A DNA stretch of 64,000 bases from Pseudorhodoferax sp. Leaf265 (lineage in GTDB: Bacteria; Pseudomonadota; Gammaproteobacteria; Burkholderiales; Burkholderiaceae_C): contig NZ_LMMT01000034.1 of NCBI RefSeq assembly GCF_001422365.1, positions 312,678-376,677 of the forward strand, read 5' to 3'. Both the position numbers and the translations under genes were made by a program. The notes beneath the pieces are model-generated. The model ran no database searches. It was not told the origin of the DNA and saw nothing but the letters and a program-made list of their open reading frames with translations. Positions 22,343-31,331 of this stretch are shown here, piece after piece; position 1 is the stretch's first letter, and every line of letters begins with the position of its first letter.

Positions 22343-22749
22343 CCGAAGCGCGCCAGCAGCGCCGCCACCCAGACCCCGCCGCAGAACAGCAGGGCCAGCA
22401 GCACCGCCGCGCTGCCCAGGTCCTTGGCGCGCTTGGACAGCGCATGCCACTGCGGGCCGACGCGGTCGATGGCCGACTCCACGGCCGTGTTGAGCAGCTC
22501 CACCACCATCACCGCGACCACGCTGCCGACCAGCAGCGCCACCTCGACCCAGCCGCGGCCCAGCCAGAAGGCCAGCGGCAGCAGCACCAGCGCGAGCTGG
22601 GCTTCGAGCCGGAAGGCCTTCTCGGCCCAGCCGGCGCGCAGGCCCTCGAACGAATGGCGCAGCGCATGCCACAGGCGCACGAGGCCGTGGCGCCGCTTGT
22701 GCGGGTTGTCGAACGTGGGATCGGACGGGGTGGGGCGGTCTTGGGTCAC
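22339..22749 (-). CDS. dgkA: Diacylglycerol kinase DgkA
   Basis: DgkA is a small trimeric inner-membrane kinase that turns diacylglycerol into phosphatidic acid. The 136-aa product has three membrane helices in residues 40-136 and the family core VVAVMVVELLNTAVESAIDR. The GTG start at 22749 overlaps the upstream kinase stop in GTGA and there is no early ATG. It is the third gene after pmrA and pmrB. Since EptA strips phosphoethanolamine from phosphatidylethanolamine and leaves diacylglycerol, DgkA here would recycle that lipid. Confidence 0.93.
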   Translation of the reverse strand: MTQDRPTPSDPTFDNPHKRRHGLVRLWHALRHSFEGLRAGWAEKAFRLEAQLALVLLPLAFWLGRGWVEVALLVGSVVAVMVVELLNTAVESAIDRVGPQWHALSKRAKDLGSAAVLLALLFCGGVWVAALLARFG

Positions 22750-24101
22750 GGTGGGGAAGTGTTGTGGCCGGGCGTGCTGCCCAGCGTGAGGGTGTCGCAG
22801 CGCCAGCCGTCGGCGTCCGGCCCGGTGGTGCCGAAGCCGCCACCGTGCACGGCGGCCACGCGCCGCACGACCTGGTGGCCCAGCCCCAGGCCCAGCACGG
22901 CGCCGCCGCGGCGGTGATCGCCCGGGCGCAGCAGGCTGGCGGCGTTGTCGCGCACCTGCAGCGTGGGTGGATCGGCCAGCACCCGGATCTCCACGGCGGT
23001 GCCGGGCGGCGTGTGGCCCAGCGCGTTGGCGATCAGGTTGCGCAGCGCGATCTCCAGCAGCACGGGGTGGCCGTTGGCCGTGCACTCGGCCGGCGCGTCC
23101 ACCGCCAGCTCGTGGGCGCTCTCGAACGCGTCCTGGGCCTGTTCGGCCGCGATCCGGCGCGCCAGCGCCGCGAGGTCCAGCGGCTGCGCGGTTTCGGCCA
23201 GCTGGGCCCGGCTGGCCCGGGCCAGGGCCAGCAGGTCGTCCATGATGGCCGCGGTGCGCGCGGCGTCGGTTTCGACCTGCGCCACCGCGGCCTGGCGCTC
23301 CTCGGCTGTCAGCGTGCCGTGCAGCGAGGTGGCGTGCAGGCGCAGCGAGGCCAGCGGCGTACGCAGCTCGTGCGCGAAGGTGTCGGCCAGCTCGCGCTCG
23401 TGCGCCAGCGCGGTCTGGTAGCGTGTGCCCAGCGTCTCGATGGCCGCCACCATGGCCTGGAACTCGGCGTGCGGCGGTGCCTGCAGCCTGCCGGCCTGGT
23501 GGATGTCCATGGCACGCACACGCGCGCTCAGGTCCAGCAGCGGCCGCAGGCCGCGCCGCACGGCCAGCGTGAGCACCAGCGTGACGATGGGCAGCAGCCA
23601 CAGGCCGGGTGTGGCGACCTGCTCGGCGATGTCCTCGGCCAGGTCGTCGCGCTCCTGCACGCTCAGCAGCACGGCGACCTTGCGCGCCTGGCCCACGTCG
23701 TCACTGCGCACGAAGACGCGCCAGGCCTGGGCCGGCTGGCCCAGCTGCAGCGTGGCGAATCCCTCGGGCGTCTCGAAGGCCAGCAGGGGCGCCGGGCCGG
23801 TGCGGGTGAGCAGCTTGCCGCTCTCGTCCCAGATGGCCACGCTCAGCGACTGCTGGTAGTCGTGCGCTTTCAGGTTCGGCGCCACGCCCAGGGTGGCAGC
23901 ATCGGGGCGCTGCTCCTCGAAGGCCGTGCCGGACTGCGCCAGCAGCAGCGAGGCCACGCTGGCCAGGTGGCCGTCGGTCAGCTCGTCGGACTCTTCCACG
24001 CCGGTGTGGTAGCCGACCAGCATGAACACCGTCCAGACCGCGACCAGCGCGCCCAGCGTCCAGGCCAGCAGCTGGCGCTGCAGCGAGGGCCGGCCCGTCA
24101 C
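22746..24101 (-). CDS. PmrB/QseC-like sensor histidine kinase
   Basis: 451 aa. Membrane helix 1 at about 10-30, periplasmic domain about 31-165, helix 2 near 170-190 and a short HAMP-like linker. The H-box is ADTFAHELRTPLASL with His244. The N-box (LRNLIANALGHTPPGTA) and G-box (GLGLGHQVV) are intact. The GTG start at 24101 overlaps the response-regulator stop in GTGA. The divergent eptA gene and the PmrA box between the two operons make this a PmrB-type kinase by context. The sensed signal (metal, low pH or cationic peptide in known systems) cannot be read here. Confidence 0.88.
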   Translation of the reverse strand: MTGRPSLQRQLLAWTLGALVAVWTVFMLVGYHTGVEESDELTDGHLASVASLLLAQSGTAFEEQRPDAATLGVAPNLKAHDYQQSLSVAIWDESGKLLTRTGPAPLLAFETPEGFATLQLGQPAQAWRVFVRSDDVGQARKVAVLLSVQERDDLAEDIAEQVATPGLWLLPIVTLVLTLAVRRGLRPLLDLSARVRAMDIHQAGRLQAPPHAEFQAMVAAIETLGTRYQTALAHERELADTFAHELRTPLASLRLHATSLHGTLTAEERQAAVAQVETDAARTAAIMDDLLALARASRAQLAETAQPLDLAALARRIAAEQAQDAFESAHELAVDAPAECTANGHPVLLEIALRNLIANALGHTPPGTAVEIRVLADPPTLQVRDNAASLLRPGDHRRGGAVLGLGLGHQVVRRVAAVHGGGFGTTGPDADGWRCDTLTLGSTPGHNTSPP

Positions 24102-24784
24102 CGGCGTGCTTCCTCGGGCACGAAGTAGCCGACGCCGCGCATGGTCTGGATCAGGCCGTCGCCGAGCTTGCGGCGCAGATGGTGCACGTGGACCTCGATG
24201 GCGTTGCTCTCCAGCGCCTGGTCGAAGTTGTACAGGCTGGCTTCGATCTGCTGGCGCGACAGCACGCGCGGGCTGGCCTGCAGCAGCGTGAGCAACACGC
24301 CGAACTCGCGCGTGGACAGCTCCACGACGCGGCCGTCCTGGCGCACCTGGCGCGCCGCCGGGTCCACTTCGAGCGTGCCGCGGCGCAGCAGCGGCTGCGG
24401 CCGGCCGGCCGCGCGGCGGCACACGGCGCGCAGCCGCGCCGCGAGTTCGTGCGCGTCGAAGGGCTTGCTCAGGTAGTCGTCGGCCCCCATGTCCAGGCCC
24501 GTGATGCGCGAGGCCACCTGGTCGCGCGCGGTCATGATGAGCACGGGCGTGGCCGGGTCGGGCAGGGCGTTCGGCACCGCCTGGCGCAGGCGCTGCAACA
24601 GCGTGGCGCCGTCGCCGTCGGGCAGGCCCAGGTCGAGCAGCACCGCGTCGAAGGCTTCCACGCGCAGCGCCGACCAGGCGGCCTCCAGGCCGTCCACGCA
24701 ATCGACCGCCCAGCCATGCTGGCCCAGCGTCAGGCGCAGGCCCTGGGCGATGCCCGGATCGTCTTCCACCACAAGAACACGCAT
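24098..24784 (-). CDS. PmrA-like OmpR-family response regulator
   Basis: 228 aa: receiver domain (1-120, acidic pair EDD at 8-10, phosphoacceptor Asp51, Lys in LSKPFD) and a winged-helix DNA-binding domain (about 130-225, ending VHHLRRKLGDGLIQTMRGVGYF). ATG at 24784 gives MRVLVVEDD; a second ATG three codons upstream is possible. Neither has a Shine-Dalgarno. A CACAAT -10-like box 9 bp past the PmrA box would start the transcript almost at this ATG, so a leaderless mRNA is plausible. It probably autoregulates through the box at 24807-24823. Confidence 0.9.
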   Translation of the reverse strand: MRVLVVEDDPGIAQGLRLTLGQHGWAVDCVDGLEAAWSALRVEAFDAVLLDLGLPDGDGATLLQRLRQAVPNALPDPATPVLIMTARDQVASRITGLDMGADDYLSKPFDAHELAARLRAVCRRAAGRPQPLLRRGTLEVDPAARQVRQDGRVVELSTREFGVLLTLLQASPRVLSRQQIEASLYNFDQALESNAIEVHVHHLRRKLGDGLIQTMRGVGYFVPEEARR

Positions 24785-24806
24785 GGCCGCCATTGTGCCG
24801 AGCGCT

Positions 24807-24823
24807 CTTAAGGGTTCCTTAAG
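24807..24823. promoter_or_regulatory. PmrA box between the pmrAB-dgkA and PAP2-eptA operons
   Basis: CTTAAG-GGTTC-CTTAAG has two identical hexamers at 5-bp spacing, the known PmrA box layout (YTTAAK-N5-YTTAAK). It is in the gap between the pmrA and PAP2 starts. Because CTTAAG is its own reverse complement, the box reads the same on both strands and could serve either operon. On the pmrA side a CACAAT -10-like box is 9 bp away. Confidence 0.85.
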
Positions 24824-24846
24824 TGAGGCGCCCGAAGCTCGCCGGC

Positions 24847-25539
24847 ATGCAAGATCGACAAGGACTCCGAGGACCGGGCACCGTGGTGCTGGCCCTGCTC
24901 GCGCTGCCGCTGCTGTGGGACGCCGGCGGCTGGGACATGGCGCTGGCCGAGCACATGGGCGGCCCGACCGGCTTCGCGCTGAAGGGCAATTGGTGGCTGA
25001 CCCATGTGCTGCACGACCGGGCGCGCCAGCTGGCCTGGGCGCTGGGCCTGCTGCTGTGCCTGGGCGTGGCCTGGCCGGTCGGACCGCTGCGCCGGATGCC
25101 CTTTGCGCGGCGGCTGCAGCTGGCGCTGTCGGGCCTGCTGGCCACGGGCATGGTCGCGCTGGTCAAGTCGGGCAGCCACACCAGCTGCCCCTGGGACCTC
25201 GCGGCCTTCGGCGGCGTGGCCCGCTACCAGTCGCACTGGCTGGGCTGGCTGCAGGCGGACGGCGGGGCCGGGCGCTGCTTTCCGGCCGGCCATGCCAGCG
25301 CCGGCTTCGCCTTCGTCGCGGGCTGGTTCGCGCTGCGGCGCGACCTGCCGCGCCTGGCCACGCTCTGGCTGGTGCTGGCCGTCGTCGCCGGCCTGGTGCT
25401 GGGCCTGGCGCAGCAGCTGCGCGGCGCCCACTTCATGAGCCACACGCTGTGGACAGCCTGGATCTGCGCCGCCGTGGGCTGGGCGGTCGACTTTGCTTTC
25501 GCGCACATGCGCATGAACCTCCAAGGAGCCGCCGCATGA
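24847..25539 (+). CDS. PAP2-family lipid phosphatase
   Basis: 230 aa integral-membrane protein with about six helices. The PAP2 motifs are recognisable: a KSGSHTSCPWDL block (motif 1 region), CFPAGHASAGFA (motif 2, catalytic His) and a C-terminal RGAHFMSHTLW (motif 3). Relatives act on undecaprenyl pyrophosphate, phosphatidic acid or lipid A phosphates in the periplasmic leaflet. It overlaps eptA by ATGA. A PAP2 gene beside a phosphoethanolamine transferase is a known pairing in eptA/mcr loci. The start at 24847 is preferred over the GTG at 24823 that lies in the PmrA box. Confidence 0.88.
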   Translation: MQDRQGLRGPGTVVLALLALPLLWDAGGWDMALAEHMGGPTGFALKGNWWLTHVLHDRARQLAWALGLLLCLGVAWPVGPLRRMPFARRLQLALSGLLATGMVALVKSGSHTSCPWDLAAFGGVARYQSHWLGWLQADGGAGRCFPAGHASAGFAFVAGWFALRRDLPRLATLWLVLAVVAGLVLGLAQQLRGAHFMSHTLWTAWICAAVGWAVDFAFAHMRMNLQGAAA

Positions 25540-27239
25540 TGCGCCGCCCGATGTCCCCGCTCTGGCTGGTGCTGGCCGCCAGCCTCTGGATGACCCTGGT
25601 GGGCAACGGTGCGCTGTGGCAGCGCCTGTCCGGGTTGAACCTGCTCGCGGGCGGCCGGGGCCTGGCCTTCGGCGTCGCGCTGTGGCTGGCCATCTGGGCG
25701 TTGCTGGCCGCGCTGCTGGGCCTGTTCGCCTGGCGGCCCACGCTCAAGCCGCTGCTCGTGGTGCTGCTGTTCAGCACGGCGCTGGCGCGGCACTTCATGG
25801 GCAGCTACGGCGTGCTGATCGACCCCGGCATGCTGGTCAACGCCATGCAGACCGACTGGCGCGAAGCCGGTGCACTGCTGAACTGGCAACTGCTGGCCGG
25901 CGTGCTGGTGCTGGCCGCGCTGCCGGCCTGGCTCGTCTGGCGCCAGCCCGTGGCCTATGGCGGCATGCGCCGCCAGCTCTGGCGCAACCCGGCGTTCTCG
26001 CTGGCGGCGCTGCTGGCACTGGCGGCACTGGTGTTGGCCATGTTCCAGCCGCTCGCTTCGGCCAGCCGCAACAACAAGGACCTGCGCTACCTCGTCAACC
26101 CGGTGTCCAGCGTGGTCTCGGTCGTGCGGCTGGCGGCGCGGCCGTTCCAGCACGAGGCCGGTCCGCTGCAGCCACTGGCCGAAGACGCCCGGCTGGCCTT
26201 GTCCACGCCCGCTGGCGGCACGGCACGGCCGCGCCTTTTGCTGCTGGTGCTGGGCGAGACCGCGCGCAGCGACCATTTCAGCCTGAACGGCTATGCGCGG
26301 CCGACCTCGCCGGCGCTGGAGCGCGAGAACGTGCTGAGCTTTCGCAACGCCTGGTCCTGCGGCACCAGCACGGCCGAGTCGCTGCCCTGCATGTTCTCGC
26401 ACCTGACGCGCGAGGAGTACCTGCGCCGCGATGGCAACTACGAGAACCTGCTCGACGTGCTGCAGCGCGCCGGACTGGCCGTGCTGTGGCTGGACAACCA
26501 GTCCGGCTGCAAGGGCGTGTGCGACCGCGTGCCCAACGACGCCATGGACCAGGGCGCCAGGAGCCCGCTGTGCAGCGGCGGCGAGTGCCTGGACGGCGTC
26601 ATGCTGGAGCAGCTGGAAGCGCGCCTGGCGACGCTGGACCCGGCACGCCGCGCGCGCGGCACCGTCGTCGTGCTGCACCAGATGGGCAGCCACGGCCCGG
26701 CCTATGCAAAGCGCTCGCCGGCCTCGGCCAAGCGCTTCCTGCCCGAATGCACGAGCAATGCACTGCAGGACTGCGACCCGCAGCAGCTGCGCAATGCCTA
26801 CGACAACTCCATCGCCTACACCGACCAGTTCCTGGGCGAAGCCATCGCCTGGCTGCGGCGCAACCCCACGGGCACCGACAACGCGTTGATGTACGTGTCC
26901 GACCACGGTGAATCGCTGGGCGAGAAGAACCTGTACCTGCACGGCATGCCCTATGCCATCGCGCCCGATGTGCAAAAGCACGTGCCCTGGATCACCTGGC
27001 TGTCGCCCGGCTTCGCGCAGGCCACGGCGCTGTCGGACAGCTGCCTGCGCGGCCGTGCCGACGAGAAGGTCTCGCACGACGATTACTTCCATTCCGTGCT
27101 GGGTCTGATGGACGTCTCCACGCGCATCTACCGCATCGCGCAGGACGCCTACGCCCCCTGCCGGCAGGACGCCACCTGGGCTGGCCGGCTGCCGCGCCAG
27201 GCCGCAGCCCTGGCCGGTGCGCCGACAGCCGGTTCCTGA
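25536..27239 (+). CDS. eptA: Lipid A phosphoethanolamine transferase EptA/PmrC-like
   Basis: 567 aa inner-membrane enzyme that moves phosphoethanolamine from phosphatidylethanolamine to lipid A, lowering its negative charge. Five N-terminal membrane helices (about 8-190) lead to a periplasmic alkaline-phosphatase-like domain. Zinc and catalytic residues are visible: LGETARSDH with Glu241 and nucleophile Thr242, [10 protein letters not shown], and SDHGESLGE with Asp456. Several Cys pairs ([24 protein letters not shown]) match the disulfides of the family. Transcribed with PAP2 from the PmrA-box region, so probably PmrAB controlled. Confidence 0.94.
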   Translation: MMRRPMSPLWLVLAASLWMTLVGNGALWQRLSGLNLLAGGRGLAFGVALWLAIWALLAALLGLFAWRPTLKPLLVVLLFSTALARHFMGSYGVLIDPGMLVNAMQTDWREAGALLNWQLLAGVLVLAALPAWLVWRQPVAYGGMRRQLWRNPAFSLAALLALAALVLAMFQPLASASRNNKDLRYLVNPVSSVVSVVRLAARPFQHEAGPLQPLAEDARLALSTPAGGTARPRLLLLVLGETARSDHFSLNGYARPTSPALERENVLSFRNAWSCGTSTAESLPCMFSHLTREEYLRRDGNYENLLDVLQRAGLAVLWLDNQSGCKGVCDRVPNDAMDQGARSPLCSGGECLDGVMLEQLEARLATLDPARRARGTVVVLHQMGSHGPAYAKRSPASAKRFLPECTSNALQDCDPQQLRNAYDNSIAYTDQFLGEAIAWLRRNPTGTDNALMYVSDHGESLGEKNLYLHGMPYAIAPDVQKHVPWITWLSPGFAQATALSDSCLRGRADEKVSHDDYFHSVLGLMDVSTRIYRIAQDAYAPCRQDATWAGRLPRQAAALAGAPTAGS

Positions 27240-27288
27240 TCCGCCCTGTGCGGCGTGCCCGTGGTGTGGAACTTGCGGTGCTCGCCGC

Positions 27289-29244
27289 ATGCTCCAACGC
27301 CTGTCCCTGTTCCACAAATTCGCCATCCTCGCGCTGATCGGCGTGCTCATGTGCCTGTTGCCGGCCTGGCTCTACACGCGCGGCGCGCTGCAGACGCTGG
27401 CGCAGGCCCGCCATGAAGCCCGCGGCGCCGCGCCGCTGGCCGCGCTCCACCAGGCCGTGCAGGGAATGCAGGTGCACCGTGGCCTGTCGGCCAGCATGCT
27501 GAGCGGCAACGAGGTGCTGGCGGCGCGCCGCCCGGCCGCGCGCGACGCGGTGGCCAAGGCGCTGGAGGCCGCGGACGCGCGCTTCGCCGAAGCCGAGGTG
27601 CCGGCCGCGGAACGCCAGGCCTGGACCCAGCTGCGCCAGAGCTGGCAGCAGCTGGAGTCCGAGGTGGCCGCGCGCAGCCTGCAGGCGCCGCAGAGCACGG
27701 CCCGGCACACCGCACTGATCGGCACCACCATGCGCGTCGGCGAGGAACTGCTGCAGAGCTTCCGGCTCACGGTGGAGCCGGAGCCGGCGCTGCAGGCGCT
27801 GATCCAGGCCGCGCTCGTGCAATCGCCCATGCTGGGCGAAAAGCTGGGCGTGATGCGGGCCCAGGGCGCGTCCTTCCTCGCGCGCGGCGAGCTGCCGCCG
27901 CCGGGCCGTGCGCTGCTGCAGTCGCTGCGCGAGCGCGCGCTGGAGCTGCAGGGCGAAGCCTTCCGCAACATCGCGCGTGCCAGCGCCGCCGACCCCGCGC
28001 TGCGGCAAGCGCTGGAGGCGCCTGCGCGCCAGCAGAGCGAGCGCATCGCCGCCACGCTGCAACTGGCGGAGCGCGAACTGCTGCAGGTCGCCACGCTCAC
28101 CTTGCCCGGTCAGGCCTATTTCGACGACTTCACGCGAACCATCGACGGCCTGTACGAACTCAACGCGCTGGCCATGGCCAGCCTGGATGCGGCCCTGCAG
28201 CAGCGCATCGTGGACCAGCGCCGCGCGTTGCTGTGGACCGGCCTGGCTCTGGGCCTGGCCCTGCTGCTCGCGGGCGGCCTGATGGCTGCGTTCGTGCGCT
28301 CCATCACACGGCCGCTGGCGCAGGCCGTGGCGCTGGCGGGTGCCGTGGCGCAGGGCGACCTGGCCGGCCCGGGGATTGCGCATGGCACGGACGAGGTCGG
28401 CCGCCTGATCGCCGCACTGCTGCGCATGCGCGAACAGCTGACGCAGGTGGTGCTGCGTGTGCGCGGCAATGCCGACGGCGTGGCCACCGCCAGCGCCGAG
28501 ATCGCGCAGGGCAACAACGACCTGTCGGCACGCACCGAGAGCCAGGCCAGCGCGCTGCAGCAGACGGCGGCCTCGATGGAGCAGATGACGGCCGCGGTGC
28601 GCCAGAACGCCGACACGGCGCGCCAGGCCAGTGCGCTTGCCGCCAGCGCCAGCGGCGTGGCCGAGCAGGGCGGCGCGGTGGTCGCGCAGATGGTGCAGAC
28701 CATGCAGGGCATCCATGCCGCCTCGGGCCGGATCGCCGACATCATCGGCGTGATCGACGCCATCGCGTTCCAGACGAACATCCTGGCGCTCAACGCGGCG
28801 GTGGAGGCCGCGCGCGCCGGCGAGCACGGCCGCGGCTTCGCCGTCGTGGCCAGCGAGGTGCGCGTCCTGGCCAAGCGCAGCGCCGACGCGGCCAAGGAGA
28901 TCAAGGCCCTGATCACCGACAGCGTGCAGGGCGTGGACGCCGGCAACGCGCTGGCCGGCCGGGCCGGCACGACCATGCAGGAGTTGCTGGCCGCCGTGCG
29001 CCGCGTGTCCGACCTGATCGGCGCGATCAGCGCCGCCAGCCAGGAGCAGTCGCAGGGCGTGGCCCAGGTCGGCGAGGCCGTCACGCAGATGGACCAGACC
29101 ACGCAGCAGAACGCCGCGCTGGTCGAGCAGATGGCAGCGGCCGCGGGCAGCCTGCGCAGCCAGGCGGGCGAACTGGTCGAGGGCGTGGCGGTGTTCCGCA
29201 CGCAGGGCGCGCGGAACGATGCCTGGCGGCTGGAGGCGGCCTGA
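27289..29244 (+). CDS. Methyl-accepting chemotaxis protein
   Basis: 651 aa. Helix 1 at about 12-32 and a periplasmic four-helix region (33-310) with [12 protein letters not shown], resembling the NIT (nitrate-sensing) domain motif. Helix 2 near 317-340 is followed by HAMP. The cytoplasmic coiled coil has the conserved signalling tip [31 protein letters not shown]. The C-terminus lacks a CheR-docking NWETF-type pentapeptide. ATG at 27289 precedes helix 1. The ligand is not known. Confidence 0.92.
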   Translation: MLQRLSLFHKFAILALIGVLMCLLPAWLYTRGALQTLAQARHEARGAAPLAALHQAVQGMQVHRGLSASMLSGNEVLAARRPAARDAVAKALEAADARFAEAEVPAAERQAWTQLRQSWQQLESEVAARSLQAPQSTARHTALIGTTMRVGEELLQSFRLTVEPEPALQALIQAALVQSPMLGEKLGVMRAQGASFLARGELPPPGRALLQSLRERALELQGEAFRNIARASAADPALRQALEAPARQQSERIAATLQLAERELLQVATLTLPGQAYFDDFTRTIDGLYELNALAMASLDAALQQRIVDQRRALLWTGLALGLALLLAGGLMAAFVRSITRPLAQAVALAGAVAQGDLAGPGIAHGTDEVGRLIAALLRMREQLTQVVLRVRGNADGVATASAEIAQGNNDLSARTESQASALQQTAASMEQMTAAVRQNADTARQASALAASASGVAEQGGAVVAQMVQTMQGIHAASGRIADIIGVIDAIAFQTNILALNAAVEAARAGEHGRGFAVVASEVRVLAKRSADAAKEIKALITDSVQGVDAGNALAGRAGTTMQELLAAVRRVSDLIGAISAASQEQSQGVAQVGEAVTQMDQTTQQNAALVEQMAAAAGSLRSQAGELVEGVAVFRTQGARNDAWRLEAA

Positions 29245-29270
29245 CTGGCCTGGCCGGAGGAAGAACGCTC

Positions 29271-30248
29271 TCACGCAGCCCGCAGGGCCGGCACGCCGGT
29301 GAAAGGCCCCTGCGTGTGGGCTGCCGACAGCCCGAGCATCAGGTCCAGGTTCTGCACGGCCGCGCCCGCCGCACCCTTGCCCAGGTTGTCGAACACCGCG
29401 GCCAGCAACACCTGGCCGGTGCGCTCCTGTCCGAACACCGCGAGCCGGATGCGGTTGCTGCCGTTGAGCGCCCGCGGGTCGAGCCGCTGCGCATCGACGT
29501 CCCCGCCCAGCGGCTGCAGCGCGATGCAGGGCTGGCCCGCGTAGCGCATGGCAAGCGCGGCATGCAGGTGCGCCGCGGTCACGCCCGCGGGCAGCAGGCG
29601 CTGGTGCAGCGCGATCGTGAGCACGATGCCTTGCCGGTAGTGGCCGTAGGCCGGCACGAACGCGGGGGCATGCGCCAGGCCGGCGTGCTGCTGGATCTCG
29701 GGCACGTGCTTGTGCTGCAGGCCCAGGCCGTAGACCTGCAAGGGCGGCGCGCTGGCTGCAGCGGCGCCTTCGTGCGCCTCCAGCCCGGCCCGGCCTTGGC
29801 CCGAGTAGCCCGAGATGGCGTGGATGGCCAGCGGATGGTCGGCCGGCACCAGGTCGGCCTCGACCAGGGGCTTGAGCAGGAGCAGTGCGCCGGTCGGGTA
29901 GCAGCCGGGGTTGCTGACCCGCGCGGCAGCGGCGATGCGCGCGGCCTGCGCCGGCTCCAGCTCGGGCAGGCCGTAGACCCAGCCGGGCGCCGTGCGGTGG
30001 GCCGAACTGGCATCGATCACGCGCACGCCGGGACGGCGCACCAGGGCCAGGGCCCCGCGCGCGGCGTCATCCGGCAGGCACAGCAAGGCCAGGTCGCAGT
30101 CGTTCAAGGCCTCGGCGCGGTGGGCCGTGCTCTTGCGGTGTTCGGGCGGCAACTGCAGCACGCGCAGGTCGGTCCGGCCGGACAGCCATTGGCGCACCTG
30201 CAGGCCGGTCGTGCCTTGGTCGCCATCGATGAAAACGAGAGGGGTCAT
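29271..30248 (-). CDS. argC: N-acetyl-gamma-glutamyl-phosphate reductase (type 2 ArgC)
   Basis: 325 aa. It reduces N-acetylglutamyl phosphate to the semialdehyde in arginine synthesis. The short type-2 form is recognised by [12 protein letters not shown] (NADP loop), DASSAHR, the catalytic Cys in [10 protein letters not shown] and the [17 protein letters not shown] ending. ATG at 30248 follows GGAG. It stands alone, opposite a divergent LysR gene, rather than with other arg genes. A paralogous role on a different acyl phosphate cannot be excluded. Confidence 0.9.
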   Translation of the reverse strand: MTPLVFIDGDQGTTGLQVRQWLSGRTDLRVLQLPPEHRKSTAHRAEALNDCDLALLCLPDDAARGALALVRRPGVRVIDASSAHRTAPGWVYGLPELEPAQAARIAAAARVSNPGCYPTGALLLLKPLVEADLVPADHPLAIHAISGYSGQGRAGLEAHEGAAAASAPPLQVYGLGLQHKHVPEIQQHAGLAHAPAFVPAYGHYRQGIVLTIALHQRLLPAGVTAAHLHAALAMRYAGQPCIALQPLGGDVDAQRLDPRALNGSNRIRLAVFGQERTGQVLLAAVFDNLGKGAAGAAVQNLDLMLGLSAAHTQGPFTGVPALRAA

Positions 30249-30306
30249 GGAGTGCTCCAACAGGGATCGGAGCGCATCGTGCCGCGCCTGGCGCATGCAG
30301 GCCAGT

Positions 30307-30343
30307 TGAATCTGACAAACTTGCGATTCACCATTCCTGAATC
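30307..30343. promoter_or_regulatory. Candidate LysR-type operator with three TGAATC half-sites
   Basis: TGAATC (30307-30312), GATTCA (30325-30330) and TGAATC (30338-30343) form alternating inverted repeats. They sit 25 bp upstream of the LysR ATG and 59 bp upstream of the argC start. The spacing fits binding and activation sites of a LysR tetramer. Confidence 0.45.
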
Positions 30344-30368
30344 ACCCAGCGACCACGGGGCCTGCTCC

Positions 30369-31253
30369 ATGCGCGAACTCAATCTCGACCGGCTGCGCAC
30401 GCTGCTGACGGTGGCCGACCTCGGCTCCTTCGCCGCCGCCGCCAAGGCGCTGCACCTGGCACCGCCCACGGTGACGCTGCACGTCGCGCAGCTCGAGGCC
30501 CGGCTCGGCGCGCGGCTGCTGCACCGTGCGTCCTCGGGCGTGACGGCCACGTCCGCCGGCAGCCTGTTGATCGACAAGGCCCGGCGGCTGCTGGTCGAAG
30601 CCGATGAGCTGCTGCAGGCCGTGCAGGCCCAGATCGCCGCGCGCGGCGGCCGTGTGCGCCTGGGCGCCTCCACCGGCGCGCTGGCGCACCTGCTGCCGCA
30701 GGCACTGCAGGCCCTGTCGGCCCGGCATCCGGACATCGATGTACAGGTCGCGGTGGTGACCAGCGTGGAGGCACTCGCGCGGCTGGCGGCCGGCAGCCTG
30801 GACATCGGCATCGTCGCGCTGCCGCAGCCCGCGCAACGGGGCCTGCGCGTGCGGGCCTGGCGCCAGGATCCCGTGCTGGCCTTCGTTCCCGCGGACTGGA
30901 ATCCGCCGCGGCAGGTGACGCCCGCCTGGCTCGCGGCCCGGCCCCTGATCGCCAACGACCGCGGCACCCGGCTGTCGCGCCAGACCGCCGAGTGGTTCGC
31001 AGCGGCCGGGGAGCGGCCGCAGGCGCGCATCGAACTGAACTACAACGACGCGATGAAGAGCCTGGTGGCGGCCGGCTACGGCGCCGCGCTGTTGCCGCAC
31101 GAGGCCGGCGCGCCGCTGCCCGATGCACGCATCAACATGCGGCCGTTGCGGCCGGCGCTGTCGCGTGCGCTGGGCATCGCGCACCGGGCCAGGCTGGACG
31201 ACGGGCCGACGGAGGTGACGCTGCGGGCCTTGCTGGAGATGCCGACGCACTGA
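30369..31253 (+). CDS. LysR-family transcriptional regulator
   Basis: 294 aa: N-terminal winged HTH (LDRLRTLLTVADLGSFAAAAKALHL, LAPPTVTLHVAQLEARLG) and a periplasmic-binding-protein-like effector domain (about 95-290). The ATG at 30369 begins the HTH directly. Divergent from argC with a 120-bp gap that holds a three-half-site operator, so argC and lysR are likely targets. Confidence 0.88.
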   Translation: MRELNLDRLRTLLTVADLGSFAAAAKALHLAPPTVTLHVAQLEARLGARLLHRASSGVTATSAGSLLIDKARRLLVEADELLQAVQAQIAARGGRVRLGASTGALAHLLPQALQALSARHPDIDVQVAVVTSVEALARLAAGSLDIGIVALPQPAQRGLRVRAWRQDPVLAFVPADWNPPRQVTPAWLAARPLIANDRGTRLSRQTAEWFAAAGERPQARIELNYNDAMKSLVAAGYGAALLPHEAGAPLPDARINMRPLRPALSRALGIAHRARLDDGPTEVTLRALLEMPTH

Positions 31254-31263
31254 CGCGCAGCAC

Positions 31264-31298
31264 AAAAAAAGCGCAAGGCCCGTTGCCGGGCCTTGCGC
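31264..31298 (-). terminator. Intrinsic terminator of the gamma-glutamyltransferase gene
   Basis: Read on the minus strand, a perfect 12-bp stem GCGCAAGGCCCG with a 4-nt loop is followed by seven T (the A-run at 31264-31270 on the plus strand). It lies 34 bp after the stop at 31332. On the plus strand it has no T-run, so it is mainly a minus-strand terminator. Confidence 0.9.
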
Positions 31299-31331
31299 GT
31301 CGGGGCGGGGCTGTGCAAGGGCCCCGGAGCG

